From Mesosutterella porci (GTDB taxonomy: Bacteria; Pseudomonadota; Gammaproteobacteria; Burkholderiales; Burkholderiaceae_F): a DNA stretch of 64,000 bases. The stretch lies in contig NZ_JAKNCT010000004.1 in assembly GCF_022134585.1 (NCBI RefSeq), forward strand, positions 1-64,000, read 5' to 3'. Below, one piece after another: positions 8,717-17,735 of this stretch. The position numbers were made by a program, and so were the translations under genes. The notes beneath the pieces are model-generated. The model was not told the DNA's origin and did no database searches. It saw nothing but the letters and a program-made list of their open reading frames with translations. The stretch's first letter is position 1. Each line of letters starts with the position of its first letter.

Positions 8717-9736
8717 ATGTTTTCCAAACTGGGTGAAATCGAACGCAGCCTCAAGCACCTCCTGCTCACGGACAGAAGGGCCTGGGTGGCCTCTTTCCGA
8801 ATGATGGAGGAAGTCAAAAAACAGCAGCTCTGGAAACCAGGCTACAGTTCTTTTTCAAACTGGCTCTCAACCATTTCGGAGGCAACCCGGATCCATATCT
8901 CAGTGCTATGGGACCGTCTTTTCGCTGGCGAATACTACCTCCGCTTTGAGGCTCGGGAGGCCAGGGCGGGCCGCAGCGCCCCCAGCCTGGAAAAAGCAAG
9001 GCTCGGCGTGGAAAAGTTGAAATATATTTTCAGAATCGCCGGCGGCAGCGCCGAGCGTGAACGCGACCTGATGGCGAAGGCAAGCGATGGCATCCTCACG
9101 GGCACGGCCCTGCGCCAGACCTGGAAGATGGAGCGTGAAGAAAGGCGCCTTGCCGGCCGCGCCGTGGGTTTTGCAAACGGCTACGAGCGAAGGAACGCGG
9201 AATTGAAGCCCAATTTGGTTTCGGAGACGCCTCTTTCCTCCCGCGCGGATTTGATCCTCGCCCTCGCCCGCACACCGTCCTGGCTGCCGGGATCCTCCAT
9301 CAAACCCTATTTCCAGGACGGATACGAGCTTTTTCCCGAACTTGCGGTCGCACCTGGCCGGGCCTTTGTCCCGAGGTTTGACGCGCTGGCGGCGGAATCG
9401 GTCACGACGCATGAAATCGGCCGCGTGGCTCTGCACGGCTTTGCTGTCTTCTCTTCGGCACAGGATCTGAAACGCCTGCAAAACCTCAGAGCTCAGCTGG
9501 ATTTTGTGGATTTTTACTGGCTTGCGGCACCGGAGAAAGAAGTAGAAGCGCTCGGCGCCCTTCCCGACTCGTGGGATGTGGCCGGCATTCTTGCGCTCAC
9601 TGATCAGGGAACGCTCACCGTGAAGAAAAACGCCGTAGCGCTTCATCCGCTGCTTCGCTCGGTGGCGCTGGAAGCCGTTCTTTTTCAGTCTATTAAAAAA
9701 GTGAGAGATACGACGGTAGGGAAAAAGCCCTTTTGA
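8717..9736 (+). CDS. Conserved-looking hypothetical protein next to the recombinase
   Basis: A 339-residue protein I do not recognise. The N-terminal ~100 residues (for example LWKPGYSSFSNWLSTIS) are helical and could bind DNA. The C-terminal third has a pattern like MmcB/PD-(D/E)xK-type domains: THEIGRVALHGF, a run of charged helix, LDFVDFYWLAAP and then LPDSWDVAGILALTDQG with LTVKKNA. If so, the usual ExK is changed to EIG, which would make the nuclease inactive; this is a guess from pattern. It is on the same strand as the recombinase, 78 bases away, and ends before a strong inverted repeat, so the two genes probably form one mobile unit. Confidence 0.7.
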   Translation: MFSKLGEIERSLKHLLLTDRRAWVASFRMMEEVKKQQLWKPGYSSFSNWLSTISEATRIHISVLWDRLFAGEYYLRFEAREARAGRSAPSLEKARLGVEKLKYIFRIAGGSAERERDLMAKASDGILTGTALRQTWKMEREERRLAGRAVGFANGYERRNAELKPNLVSETPLSSRADLILALARTPSWLPGSSIKPYFQDGYELFPELAVAPGRAFVPRFDALAAESVTTHEIGRVALHGFAVFSSAQDLKRLQNLRAQLDFVDFYWLAAPEKEVEALGALPDSWDVAGILALTDQGTLTVKKNAVALHPLLRSVALEAVLFQSIKKVRDTTVGKKPF

Positions 9737-9795
9737 ACCTCAAGCATTCTGACTAGAGCACGGCGGCCCTTGAAATGCCGGCCTTTGATTTCCAG

Positions 9796-9814
9796 ACCGT
9801 AAAACGGTTACGGT
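9796..9814. repeat. Small inverted repeat ACCGTA/TACGGT
   Basis: Six-base arms with a 7-base spacer, 23 bases before the larger inverted repeat at 9837. May be part of the same terminator or binding-site cluster. Confidence 0.4.
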
Positions 9815-9836
9815 GCGAAGCGGGCGCTGTTTCTAC

Positions 9837-9874
9837 GCGTTTGTTCCCTTTTTATCTTACAAGGGAACAAACGC
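9837..9874. repeat. Perfect 14-bp inverted repeat (terminator or recombination site)
   Basis: GCGTTTGTTCCCTT, ten-base loop, AAGGGAACAAACGC. The perfect arms would form a very stable hairpin. It lies 100 bases beyond the unknown gene and 190 bases before the YidE-type transporter. There is no clean T-run directly after the 3' arm (CTCTTGCTGCCC), so a pure terminator role is not certain; an attachment or resolution site for the nearby recombinase is possible. Confidence 0.75.
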
Positions 9875-10060
9875 TCTCTTGCTGCCCTTGTTCTTTTTGA
9901 AAACTCAATTTGCATAAAACGCTAGTTCGAAAGACTGATCTCCACTCTGATGCGATTAGACTAAGCAATATTCCTTGCCGCTTCTGCCCCTGGCGGCGCA
10001 TTCCGTCTCAACCTTTTAAAAGTATTGCGGCTTTCTTAAAAAACGGGAGCCGAAACGCTC

Positions 10061-11740
10061 ATGTCCTGGCTCGTTTCTCTTTTCGCGGATCCCGCGACTT
10101 CCGCCCATATCATTTTCGTTTATTCGTTGGTGATCGCGGCAGGCACGCTTCTAGGACACATCCGCGTCGCGGGCGTCTCGCTCGGGGCCACTTTCATTCT
10201 TTTTGCGGGGCTGGCGGCGAGCCAGCTCGGACTGAGCGTTCCCTCCGAGGTTCTCACGCTGATGCGCGACTTCGGGCTCACGCTCTTCGTCTTTTTTATC
10301 GGGTTGCAAGTGGGGCCCTCGTTTTTCTCTTCCTTCAAGAGCGGAGGGCTGCTCCTTAACGGACTCACCGCGCTGCTTGTGTTGCTCGGAATCGCAGTCA
10401 CCATCGCGCTTTACTTCCTCTGTTCCGGCTGGGTATCGCTGCCCCAGATGATGGGCGTGCACTATGGCGCGGTCACGAATACCCCGGGGCTTGGCGCGAC
10501 GCAGGAAGCGCTCGACGTACTTCATTATGCAGGGGAGAACATCGCCGTAGCCTATGCCTGCGCCTACCCGCTCGGCGTTGTCGGCACGATCACTTGCGCC
10601 ATCATTCTCCGCTACGCCTTTCGAATCAACCTAGCGGAAGAGGACAAGCACTGGGAAGATGAAAAAAAGGCGCAGAACCACGAACCGATATACTTTCACG
10701 TCGAAGCCACGAACTCCGGTATCGAAGGCCGTAAGATCAGCGAAGTTCGTGAAATTATCGCGCGCCCCTTCATCGCAAGCCGGATTCTGCGCGAAGGCCA
10801 GATTTCAAGTCCTACAGCCGATACCGCCCTGAAGCGCGGAGACATCCTCCGAATCGTGGCCGCTCCTGAAAGCCGCCTCCCCGTCTCGGCCTTTTTTGGC
10901 CGTGAACGCGACGACGTCGATCTGGCGGCGGACAAGTCTCCGGTGTCCACTCGCACGATTCTGATCACCCGCTCCAAGATCAACGGCATGACGGTGAAGG
11001 ACCTCGCGCTGAGCCGTTTCGACGGGGTCAACATCACCCGAGTCTTCCGGGCGGGCATGACGCTGTTTCCCTACTCCAACCTGCACTTGCAGGTGGGCGA
11101 CCAGGTCTACTGCGTGGGGCCTGAAGCGGCGTTGCAGCGGTTGGAATCCATTCTCGGCAACAAAATCAAGAAGCTCTACCACCCCAACATCCTCACGATT
11201 TTTGTGGGCCTTGCGGCGGGCATCCTGCTGGGGTCGGTTCCGATCGTGATCCCCGGGCTCCCGGTTCCCCTGAAGCTCGGGCTTGCGGGCGGCCCCCTCA
11301 TTGTCTCGATCCTGATCGGGCGCTTCGGCTGTTTCATGAAGCTTGTCTCCTTCACGACTCAGTCGGTGAGCATGATGATGCGGGAGCTGGGCATTTCGCT
11401 TTTCCTCGCCAGCGTCGGGCTTGCCGCGAGCCAGGGCTTCGTCGATGCGATGACAAACGGAAACGGGCCGCTCTACGTCGGCCTCGGCCTTCTCATTACT
11501 GTGATCCCGCTCCTGATCGTGGGAACGATCGCCCGGTGTGTTTTCCACGTGAATTACCACAGCATTGTTGGCCTCATGGCGGGCGCCACGACCGATCCTC
11601 CCGTGCTAGCTTACGCCGCGACGCTGTCTGAAAACAATTCCTCCGCCGTCGCCTATTCGACCGTTTACCCTCTTGCGATGTTCCTACGGATCCTGACCGG
11701 ACAACTCATTCTCGTGGTCCTCTGGCCTTTCGTTTCATGA
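10061..11740 (+). CDS. YidE/YbjL (AspT-like) transporter with two TrkA-C domains
   Basis: A 559-residue inner-membrane carrier of the aspartate:alanine exchanger family. Two hydrophobic halves (about 5-190 and 385-558) each hold the family signature: HYGAVTNTPGLGATQEAL in the first half and AGATTDPPVLAYA in the second. Between them lie two RCK/TrkA-C ligand-binding domains (about 205-290 and 295-375, e.g. ITRSKINGMTVKDLAL). The family exchanges amino or dicarboxylic acids; the substrate cannot be read from sequence. The gene is complete, with ACGGGAGCCGAAACGCTC before ATG. Downstream is only IS debris and then copy B of the dispersed element. Confidence 0.9.
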   Translation: MSWLVSLFADPATSAHIIFVYSLVIAAGTLLGHIRVAGVSLGATFILFAGLAASQLGLSVPSEVLTLMRDFGLTLFVFFIGLQVGPSFFSSFKSGGLLLNGLTALLVLLGIAVTIALYFLCSGWVSLPQMMGVHYGAVTNTPGLGATQEALDVLHYAGENIAVAYACAYPLGVVGTITCAIILRYAFRINLAEEDKHWEDEKKAQNHEPIYFHVEATNSGIEGRKISEVREIIARPFIASRILREGQISSPTADTALKRGDILRIVAAPESRLPVSAFFGRERDDVDLAADKSPVSTRTILITRSKINGMTVKDLALSRFDGVNITRVFRAGMTLFPYSNLHLQVGDQVYCVGPEAALQRLESILGNKIKKLYHPNILTIFVGLAAGILLGSVPIVIPGLPVPLKLGLAGGPLIVSILIGRFGCFMKLVSFTTQSVSMMMRELGISLFLASVGLAASQGFVDAMTNGNGPLYVGLGLLITVIPLLIVGTIARCVFHVNYHSIVGLMAGATTDPPVLAYAATLSENNSSAVAYSTVYPLAMFLRILTGQLILVVLWPFVS

Positions 11741-12136
11741 CGGCCATTTGGAACAGAGCAATAAAGCAGGATGCCGAAATGCTGACTGGAGCGCCCGCTC
11801 CTTTCCGAAGCTACCAAACTCCCGATGAACAGATCCCTATGGCAGGACTTTCGGCGGGAGAGGCACCGATAGAAACAGCGAGAGAAGACTCTACTGTTTC
11901 TTTGTTATGGGTCGGATCACCCAGGCATTGCCGTTATGGGGCGCTTGTCATCCATGAGGCAGCGTAGCTTTGCCAGCAGGCAGCCAATGGAGTCGTGCGG
12001 GAGCGAAACGCCCGAGGCCTTGCATTCATAGGCCCTCCTGAGCATCATGGACCAAATGGCGGCGGCCAACGCACAAACAAACAACTTCCCGATATACCCA
12101 GTCTGCTTGCAGCGCAGGCGGTCTCCGTCGACCTGA
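11741..12136. other. Transporter-to-copy B gap
   Basis: Apart from the transposase remnant on the minus strand, the first ~180 bases after the YidE-type gene hold no supported gene or clear terminator. Confidence 0.4.
11917..12136 (-). pseudogene. C-terminal remnant of an IS transposase
   Basis: On the minus strand a frame runs out of copy B and reads RLRCKQTGYIGKLFVCALA then AAIWSMMLRRAYECKAS and ends DDKRPITAMPG at TGA 11919-11917. The 'GK.F..ALAAAI...MLRRA' helix followed by a short basic tail is like the C-terminus of IS1634/IS4-type DDE transposases. Its N-terminal ~400 residues are missing exactly where copy B begins. Confidence 0.5.
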
Positions 12137-12474
12137 CGACAGATAGGATACTTGCTTGATAGTTAATTCTAATTCACTGATAATAAAACAAAATTAAGAA
12201 AACCTCTCCTTAAAACATCCCGGAAATGAATTCATTTCCCACTCTGTTTCCCTCATTGGTACAGGAAAACACATGAAACGAAAAGATTATCTTGTGCAAC
12301 TAATTGATTTTTAACGTTTTGCAATCGGCATACATTCAATTCGAGCTGCCAGATACATAAAACAGGCCGGAAATGAAGTTATTTCCATAGCCATTTTGGC
12401 GATGTAATATCTAATATTTACTTTAAATTCATCTAATTAAGAATATCTATCAAACAATTTACCTAGTTGTTGCC
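12137..12474 (+). repeat. Dispersed 338-bp element, copy B
   Basis: Full copy from CGACAGATAGG to CTAGTTGTTGCC, nearly identical to copies C to F. Left neighbour is an IS transposase remnant cut at the element; right neighbour is terL of a Firmicutes-type phage cut about 60 codons from its start. Flanks TCGACCTGA and CAGCATGA show no target duplication. Confidence 0.92.
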
Positions 12475-12652
12475 CAGCATGACAGTCAGGATTCTGGATT
12501 AAAAGCTGGGGAAGCTCGGTGCTGATGAAAGATGACTTGGTGGAACCACGGCCGCCCTTCATCCAGTAATAAGTATGGCCATGCCGTTTGATATCCTGAT
12601 GAACGCCCCAGAACGACCGGGCCACAATATTACTCAGCCTTATCGTCGTCAT
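12475..12652 (-). pseudogene. Phage terminase large subunit, 5' fragment (first phage)
   Basis: After AAGGAGG and ATG 12652 the protein starts MTTIRLSNIVARSFWGVHQD and contains the Walker A-like ATPase motif MKGGRGSTKSSFIS of TerL, the DNA-packaging motor of tailed phages. The next residues are LPQLLIQNPDCHA, and there the true gene ends at the right end of copy B; the frame runs on into the element and stops. Only about 59 of the usual ~400-450 residues remain. Small subunit gene and other packaging-locus genes lie upstream on the same strand. Confidence 0.75.
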
Positions 12653-12666
12653 CCGTGTCGTCCTCC

Positions 12667-12852
12667 TTACTCATCAATAAACTCAATCCCATTTTCGTGA
12701 ATCTCAACGTTCAGTCCCTCTAAATTAATCTCCTGCCCGCCGGGGCTCAAAAAAGCTGCCACCCACTTACCTGTACGACGTTCTTTTACAGCTGTTCCCC
12801 AGAAATAGGTATATACTTCCCACTGAAAAAGACTGACCACTTTCTGCATCAT
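12667..12852 (-). CDS. Small phage protein before terL
   Basis: 61 residues beginning MMQKVVSLFQWEVYTYFWG and ending NGIEFIDE. GGAGGAAGT directly before ATG 12852 favours this start over an upstream in-frame ATG at 12912. It has no family I recognise; alternating hydrophobic strands suggest a small beta-rich protein. It is 14 bases from the terL start, so the two are co-transcribed. Confidence 0.6.
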   Translation of the reverse strand: MMQKVVSLFQWEVYTYFWGTAVKERRTGKWVAAFLSPGGQEINLEGLNVEIHENGIEFIDE

Positions 12853-12897
12853 ACTTCCTCCAGTTATATAATTGACTATTGGAAGGAGGTGATTACT

Positions 12898-13116
12898 ATG
12901 CCGAATCAGCATGTTGTTCCGCGTGGAAACAGGTGGGCTGTCAAAGGCGAAGGCAATAGCTGCGCCACCGCCCTTACAAACACAAAACGTGAAGCTATTA
13001 ACAGGGCCCGTAAAATTTCCCGAAATCAGGGCACTGAATTAGTCATTCACAATCGTAATGGACAGATCAGTCAAAAAGATTCTCATGGGCACGATCCATT
13101 CCCGCCAAAAGGATAA
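12898..13116 (+). CDS. DUF2188-family small protein
   Basis: 72 residues, MPNQHVVPRGNRWAVKGEGN onward, with REAINRARKISRNQGTEL and a final HGHDPFPPKG. This 'H-V-x-P-x-G-x-W-x-V ... A...A..IA..........IH...G.I' layout is that of DUF2188. AAGGAGGTGATTACT before ATG 12898 is a near-perfect Shine-Dalgarno site of Firmicutes style and settles the start over 12889. It lies divergent to the terL-side gene inside the packaging segment. Function unknown. Confidence 0.75.
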   Translation: MPNQHVVPRGNRWAVKGEGNSCATALTNTKREAINRARKISRNQGTELVIHNRNGQISQKDSHGHDPFPPKG

Positions 13117-13164
13117 GATCATCTAACACATTTACCAAAAGGCTGTGCTATTAAACGAGGCCTT

Positions 13165-13674
13165 TTATTGTGTCTCCTCATCCGTGTCGCCCTCCCTCAA
13201 ATCATTAACAATCTGCACCGATTCCACGCCGTTCGCTTTCTCCAAGCTTTCCAGTTCGGAGGCAAGGCGCTTAATGCGGGCCTCCTGTTCTGCCACATCC
13301 ATCTGACGCGGGAAGCGCTTGAGAAGTTGCTGGGCGACGTTGAGTCTGTCCTTCGAGGATATTCTTGTCTCGATTATTCGGGCTTCGCTGCAACCTTCGC
13401 CAGTGCCCTCGGTTACGATGTTTTCATCCGTCAGGTCTCCGCGCAATACTGATGTGAGAAACTCCATGACCTCAGTCACATTTGCAATCCGCTTGCTCTC
13501 GATTTCCTTGAGCCGGACCTCGATAGCCTGCTGGATGACAGGTTTCGCCATGTTCTCCGACGATATCCTGTTGGCTATCTTTGAACTATATCCAGCCCGT
13601 CTCGCCGCTTCACTGGCATTACCCGTCTCGATATAATAATCGACAAAGCGCCTCTGCTTCTCTGTCAGCTTCAT
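13165..13674 (-). CDS. Phage terminase small subunit (first phage)
   Basis: 169 residues. The N-terminus KLTEKQRRFVDYYIETGNAS with EAARRAGYSS is the standard Terminase_2 helix-turn-helix that recognises the packaging site on phage DNA. The middle (VIQQAIEVRLKEIESKRIA) and acidic C-terminal coiled helix (ESLEKANGVESVQIVNDL) fit TerS proteins. It is upstream of the truncated terL with two small genes in between. Base composition and ribosome sites look Firmicutes-like, unlike the surrounding chromosome. Confidence 0.88.
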   Translation of the reverse strand: MKLTEKQRRFVDYYIETGNASEAARRAGYSSKIANRISSENMAKPVIQQAIEVRLKEIESKRIANVTEVMEFLTSVLRGDLTDENIVTEGTGEGCSEARIIETRISSKDRLNVAQQLLKRFPRQMDVAEQEARIKRLASELESLEKANGVESVQIVNDLREGDTDEETQ

Positions 13675-13744
13675 CTCACATGCTCACCACACTCCCTAAA
13701 AATTCCCACTAGAAAAGGCCACCGCTCTCGCAGTGACCTTCTCG

Positions 13745-13947
13745 TTATTCCGTTTTCATTTCTTGTTCCAGCTTTTCAACAGCGGCAGTACATGCCTCTT
13801 TGTTTCCGTGTTTGACGGCCTTAGCGAATCTCAGTATAAGCTGCCATTCATCGTCAAACGCTCTCACCTGGTGCTGTTTCCTCTGTTCACTGAATCCTTT
13901 GCGCCATCCCTTCGGGCGGCCGGCGCCTTCTCGTTTGCCGCCCCAGC
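13745..13947 (-). pseudogene. C-terminal part of a phage protein upstream of terS
   Basis: A minus-strand frame emerges from the left end of copy C and reads GGKREGAGRPKGWRKGFSEQ then FDDEWQLILRFAKAVKHGNK and stops at 13745. The basic GRPKGWRKGFSEQRK stretch and following helix are typical of short DNA-binding proteins preceding terS in Firmicutes phages. Its start was lost at the element. Confidence 0.55.
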
Positions 13948-14285
13948 CGACAGATAGGATACTTGCTTAATAGTTAATTCTAATTCACTGATAATAAAAC
14001 AAAATTAAGAAAACCTCTCCTTAAAACATCCCGGAAATGAATTCATTTCCCACTCTGTTTCCCTCATTTGTACAGGAAAACACATGAAACGAAAAGATTA
14101 TCTTGCGCAACTAATTGAATCTTAACGTTTTGCAATCGACATACATTCAATTCAAGCTGCCAGATACATAAAACAGGCCGGAAATGAAGTTATTTCCATA
14201 GCCATTTTGGCGATGTAATATCTAATATTTACTTTAAATTCATCTAATTAAGAATATCTATCAAACAATATACCTAGTTGTTGCC
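13948..14285 (+). repeat. Dispersed 338-bp element, copy C
   Basis: Full copy, CGACAGATAGG to CTAGTTGTTGCC, with one CTTAATAG for CTTGATAG change near the left end. It cuts the gene upstream of terS on its left and a phage polyvalent protein on its right. Flanks GCCCCAGC and CATCAGGG show no duplication. Confidence 0.92.
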
Positions 14286-15774
14286 CATCAGGGCAAGATA
14301 GGCCTGATAGGCTTCCTCCTCGCTGAAATCTTCGCGGTTAAGGGCCTGATAGAGGTCGTAGCGGAGCCGGGCCTCGGTCTGCTGTTCTTCGGTCACGAAA
14401 AGCCGGTCAAACATCTGGCGCACATCGTCGCTCATCTGAGAGCCCGGAACCGCTGTCATGAAGCCGTAGATCGCTTTAAACCAGTTGGCGAAGCGGCGAA
14501 ACAGGGACTGGAGGCCCGCGATCGGAGCCCGGCCATCCTTGAGATACTGCTCAAACGTACGGGCGAAACGCTCCTCGGCCGGACGGCGCTCTTCTATCGA
14601 AGCACCGGCAAAAGCCTCCAGTGAATCGTATCCCAGCCACTTCACGGCGTCTTCAACCGCGGACACCAGGTGCTTCTGGCTGTCGGTCAGCGTCTCCAGA
14701 TTCTTCAACTGGAGAGCCAGACCAACCCGAGCGCCGAGGAACCAATGCCCCGTTTCGTGCAGGAAAGTGGAACGGTCCGCATTAGCCCAGAGCAGAACGG
14801 ACCGAGCCGTGGGGAAATACTCGCCCTTGGAGAGCTCGTTGGGATTCTGCTCCTTGACAGATTCAGGAGTTGATTTATCATTGGAATTAAGAGCTTCGCG
14901 CGGGGATGAAGAGCCAGAGTCCCCATCAACTGTCCGACTTGGACTTGGAATCTTGTCGACGGCGCTTGGAGCTCTTTTTAATTCTTTGCCAGTCGGTGCT
15001 TCTTCATCTTTAAAAGATGTAATTACCCACTGCCCTCGGTCCGGATTACCATCCCAAAAAACGGAAAGACCAACTTTATCCTTACCGTTCCAAAGCGTTA
15101 TTTTATCCCCGCGGCTAAATGCCCGAAGAGCGGGGTTCTGTAAAAAAGAAACTATCTTTTCAGCGTTTCCGGGATGCTTGGCGTCTATGTGCGCCAAACC
15201 GTAGCCGCCGCTAAATTCTCTCTTGGGGTCCCCCGGCCGGCCATAAACGAGTCCAACGGCTCCATTAGACGGTAACGGCTTTCCGTTTGGGTCTAACCAC
15301 TGATCCAACCTAAATTGAAAAGCGTTAGGAACAACGCCCGTTTTTTCTTTACGGAGCTTAGCCAGTACCGCTAAGGGCTTAAAGTCCAAATCCTCCCCGC
15401 TAAAGATCGGACCGAACATATCCGGTACGTTGACCGTAGCATTTCCCTGCTTGGCCCACGGTTCATGAAGGCTCTCCGGACTCACCAGCGCGCTCTTCGC
15501 TTCCGAGCTCACCGCCTGAACCTGACCGGAAGCATCACGGGTTACATCCTTCCCCTCGGAGAAAATATTGCGGATACCGTATTGTTCCCAGATCTCCCTG
15601 GGCGACATACCCGCGTCGGAGGCCATGTTGCCTACCAGCGTCTGAACGAGAGCGCTGTAGCTCTTAGCCTGAGCATCAGGCACGTTAGCCGCCTTAAGCG
15701 CCTCCGTCACATCCTTGCCAACGGCAGACACCTCATCGCGGAATTCCTGCGGCTTCATCTCAAAGGACGCCGGC
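14274..15774 (-). pseudogene. Internal fragment of a phage polyvalent protein (nuclease and zincin domains)
   Basis: About 500 residues of open frame, entering from copy D and stopped by TAG inside copy C, so both ends are artificial. An N-terminal helical part (MKPQEFRDEVSAVG onward) is followed by a domain with GGYGLAHIDAKHPGNAEKIV, the signature of phage Barnase/EndoU/ColicinE5/RelE-like nucleases (PBECR), then a Ser/Pro-rich linker, then STFLHETGHWFLGARV, an HExxH zinc-protease motif, and a long helical tail. This domain order is typical of very large proteins injected by phages or encoded near head genes. The predicted activities are RNA cleavage and proteolysis; the missing ends make expression doubtful. 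Confidence 0.7.
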
Positions 15775-16111
15775 CGACAGATAGGATACTTGCTTGATAG
15801 TTAATTCTAATTCACTGATAATAAAACAAAATTAAAAAAACTCTCCTTAAAACATCCCGGAAATGAATTCATCTCCCACTCAGTTTCCCTCATTTGTACA
15901 GGAAAACACATGAAACGAAAAGATTATCTTGCACAACTAATTGATGTTTAACGATTTGCAATCGGCATACATTCAATTCAAGCTGCCAGATACATAAAAC
16001 AGGCCGGAAATGAAGTTATTTCCATAGCCATTTTGGCGATGTAATATCTAATATTTACTTTAAATTCATATAATTAAGAATATCTATCAAACAATATACC
16101 TAGTTGTTGCC
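15775..16111 (+). repeat. Dispersed 338-bp element, copy D
   Basis: Full-length copy one base shorter (337) than the others because of a shortened stretch after AAAATTAA. Right of it begins the exporter pseudogene; left is the polyvalent-protein fragment. Flanks GACGCCGGC and CATCGTGG show no duplication. Confidence 0.92.
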
Positions 16112-16134
16112 CATCGTGGGAAACGGAGCGGTTC

Positions 16135-17735
16135 ATGAAGATCTCGCAAGCCGGCTCGATCGCTAGGCGGCTGCTCGATGGGCCGGCGCGGCTCGCCTGG
16201 GGATGGCTCGCACTTGCGGCCTTTCTCGTGATGGCGCTGCCGCGCGCCACGATCACCTCCGACGTGATGGCGCTGCTACCGCAGAAGCCAGGGACGGCGC
16301 TGGAGCGCGAGATGGCTTCGGCCTTCGCGAGCCGCATGGGCAGGCAGCTGGCGCTTACCGTCTCGAGGCCGGAGGCGGCGGCTGAGGCCTTCTGCCAGAA
16401 GCTTTCGCGGACGCCGGGACTGGAGGCTGTCTCGTGCCGGCTGGATCCGGAGGCGATCGCGAGATCGTCGCGCTTTCTCTTCAAGCACCGCGCGGCCTTT
16501 CTCTCCGAGGCCGGGCGCAGCCGCCTGAGGGACGGAGGCCGCGAGCAGACGGCCTGGGTGGCCTCGCAACTCTTCTCCGCCATGGCCGGGATCTCGGCCG
16601 ATGAGGTGAGGCGGGATCCGCTGCTGCTCATGCGCAGCTCCACCCTGGCGGAGGGCGCCGAGCAGGGGCTCGCTGGCAGGATTCGCCAGGCTGAATCCGA
16701 AGTGGCCGCGGCCTTTCCCGGGACGCGCTTTGCCGCACAGGGGGCGATCTTCTATTCGGAGCATGCGGGCGAGTGCGCGAAGCGCGACATGACGCTGCTC
16801 GGCGGCATCTCGGCCGCCGCGCTGCTCGCGGTGCTCTTCGCAACCTTCCGCAAGGTCGCGCCGCTTGCGCTTTGCTGCCTTTACGTTGCGGCGGGAGCGC
16901 TTGCCGGCATCGCCGCCACGATTGCGGTCTTCGGTGGCATCCACATGATCACGCTCGTGATGAGCCTCTCGCTCATCGGGACTTCAACCGACTACACGAC
17001 GCATTTCTTCACGGCGCGGATGACGGCCGACCCGCAGGAGACGCCCGAAGCCACGGCAGACAGGCTCCGGCCGGTGCTCCTGCAAGCGCTGCTCACCACG
17101 TGCGCGGCCTATGCCGCAATGCTCTTCGCCCCGTTTACAGGGCTGCGGCTGCTCGGCGTCTTCAGCGTGGCGGGGCTGGCCGCCTCATTCTTCACCGTGA
17201 TCGCGCTCTGGAGGCGGGACTGGGGGCTCCCGGCCATGGTGCTGGGCCTGGTGGCGCTCTTTGCCGCCGGGGGGGGCTGCTGCAGGTGTCGGCCGATGAT
17301 GACCTCAAGGCGCTGCAGGCGGCGCTCCGGCAGCTTCAGACGCAGGAGGCCATCATCGCCTCGGTCACCGGGCGCGATGCCACGCAGCGCTGGCTGATTG
17401 CGAGCGGCAGCGGCGCCGAGCAGGCCCTTCAGGGCAAGGATGCCCTGCTGCCGGGACTTGCGGCGCTGCGCGACGGCAGCATCATCACGGGCGCCACGGT
17501 TCTGCCGATCAACTCCGAGGAGACGCAGCGCCGGGATATCCGTCTCATCAAGAATGCGATGCCCGAGGCGAAGCGCGTACTTGAACTCTATGGGATCGAG
17601 CCGGAGGAGGCCAGGCTCGAGCCGCTCGCGCTGCAGCCCTGGCTGCAAGACTACCTGAGCGCGGGCTGGCGGCGGCTCGTGATCGAGTCGAAGGCGGGGG
17701 CCGCGATCCTGATTCCGGTGCAGGGCGAGCGGCGG
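16135..17735 (+). pseudogene. MMPL/RND exporter of the aryl-polyene-cluster type, frameshifted and truncated
   Basis: From ATG 16135 the frame encodes a transmembrane start (LAWGWLALAAFLVMALP), a periplasmic domain, and the RND-type membrane block with FGGIHMITLVMSLSLIG and TSTDYTTHFF. At a run of eight G (17269-17276) the frame fails: the continuation (LLQVSADDDLKALQAALRQL to LVIESKAGAAILIPVQGE) is in another frame and would be restored by one more G. After about 17735 the match ends; ~200 residues of the second half are missing. Such 'predicted exporters' are typical of aryl polyene or xanthomonadin clusters. The downstream ketosynthase tail supports this. Confidence 0.75.
17269..17276 (+). 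repeat. Eight-G homopolymer at the exporter frameshift
   Basis: GGGGGGGG lies exactly where the exporter reading frame changes. Nine or six G would restore one frame. Such tracts slip easily, so this may be a phase-variable switch or simply the first lesion in a decaying gene. Confidence 0.7.

Noticed and set aside
10805-11560. 251-residue minus-strand gene inside the YidE-type transporter
   Set aside because: Antisense shadow with repetitive basic/acidic composition.
11737-11967. 76-residue gene overlapping the YidE-type stop
   Set aside because: Second half is antisense to the transposase remnant; composition random.
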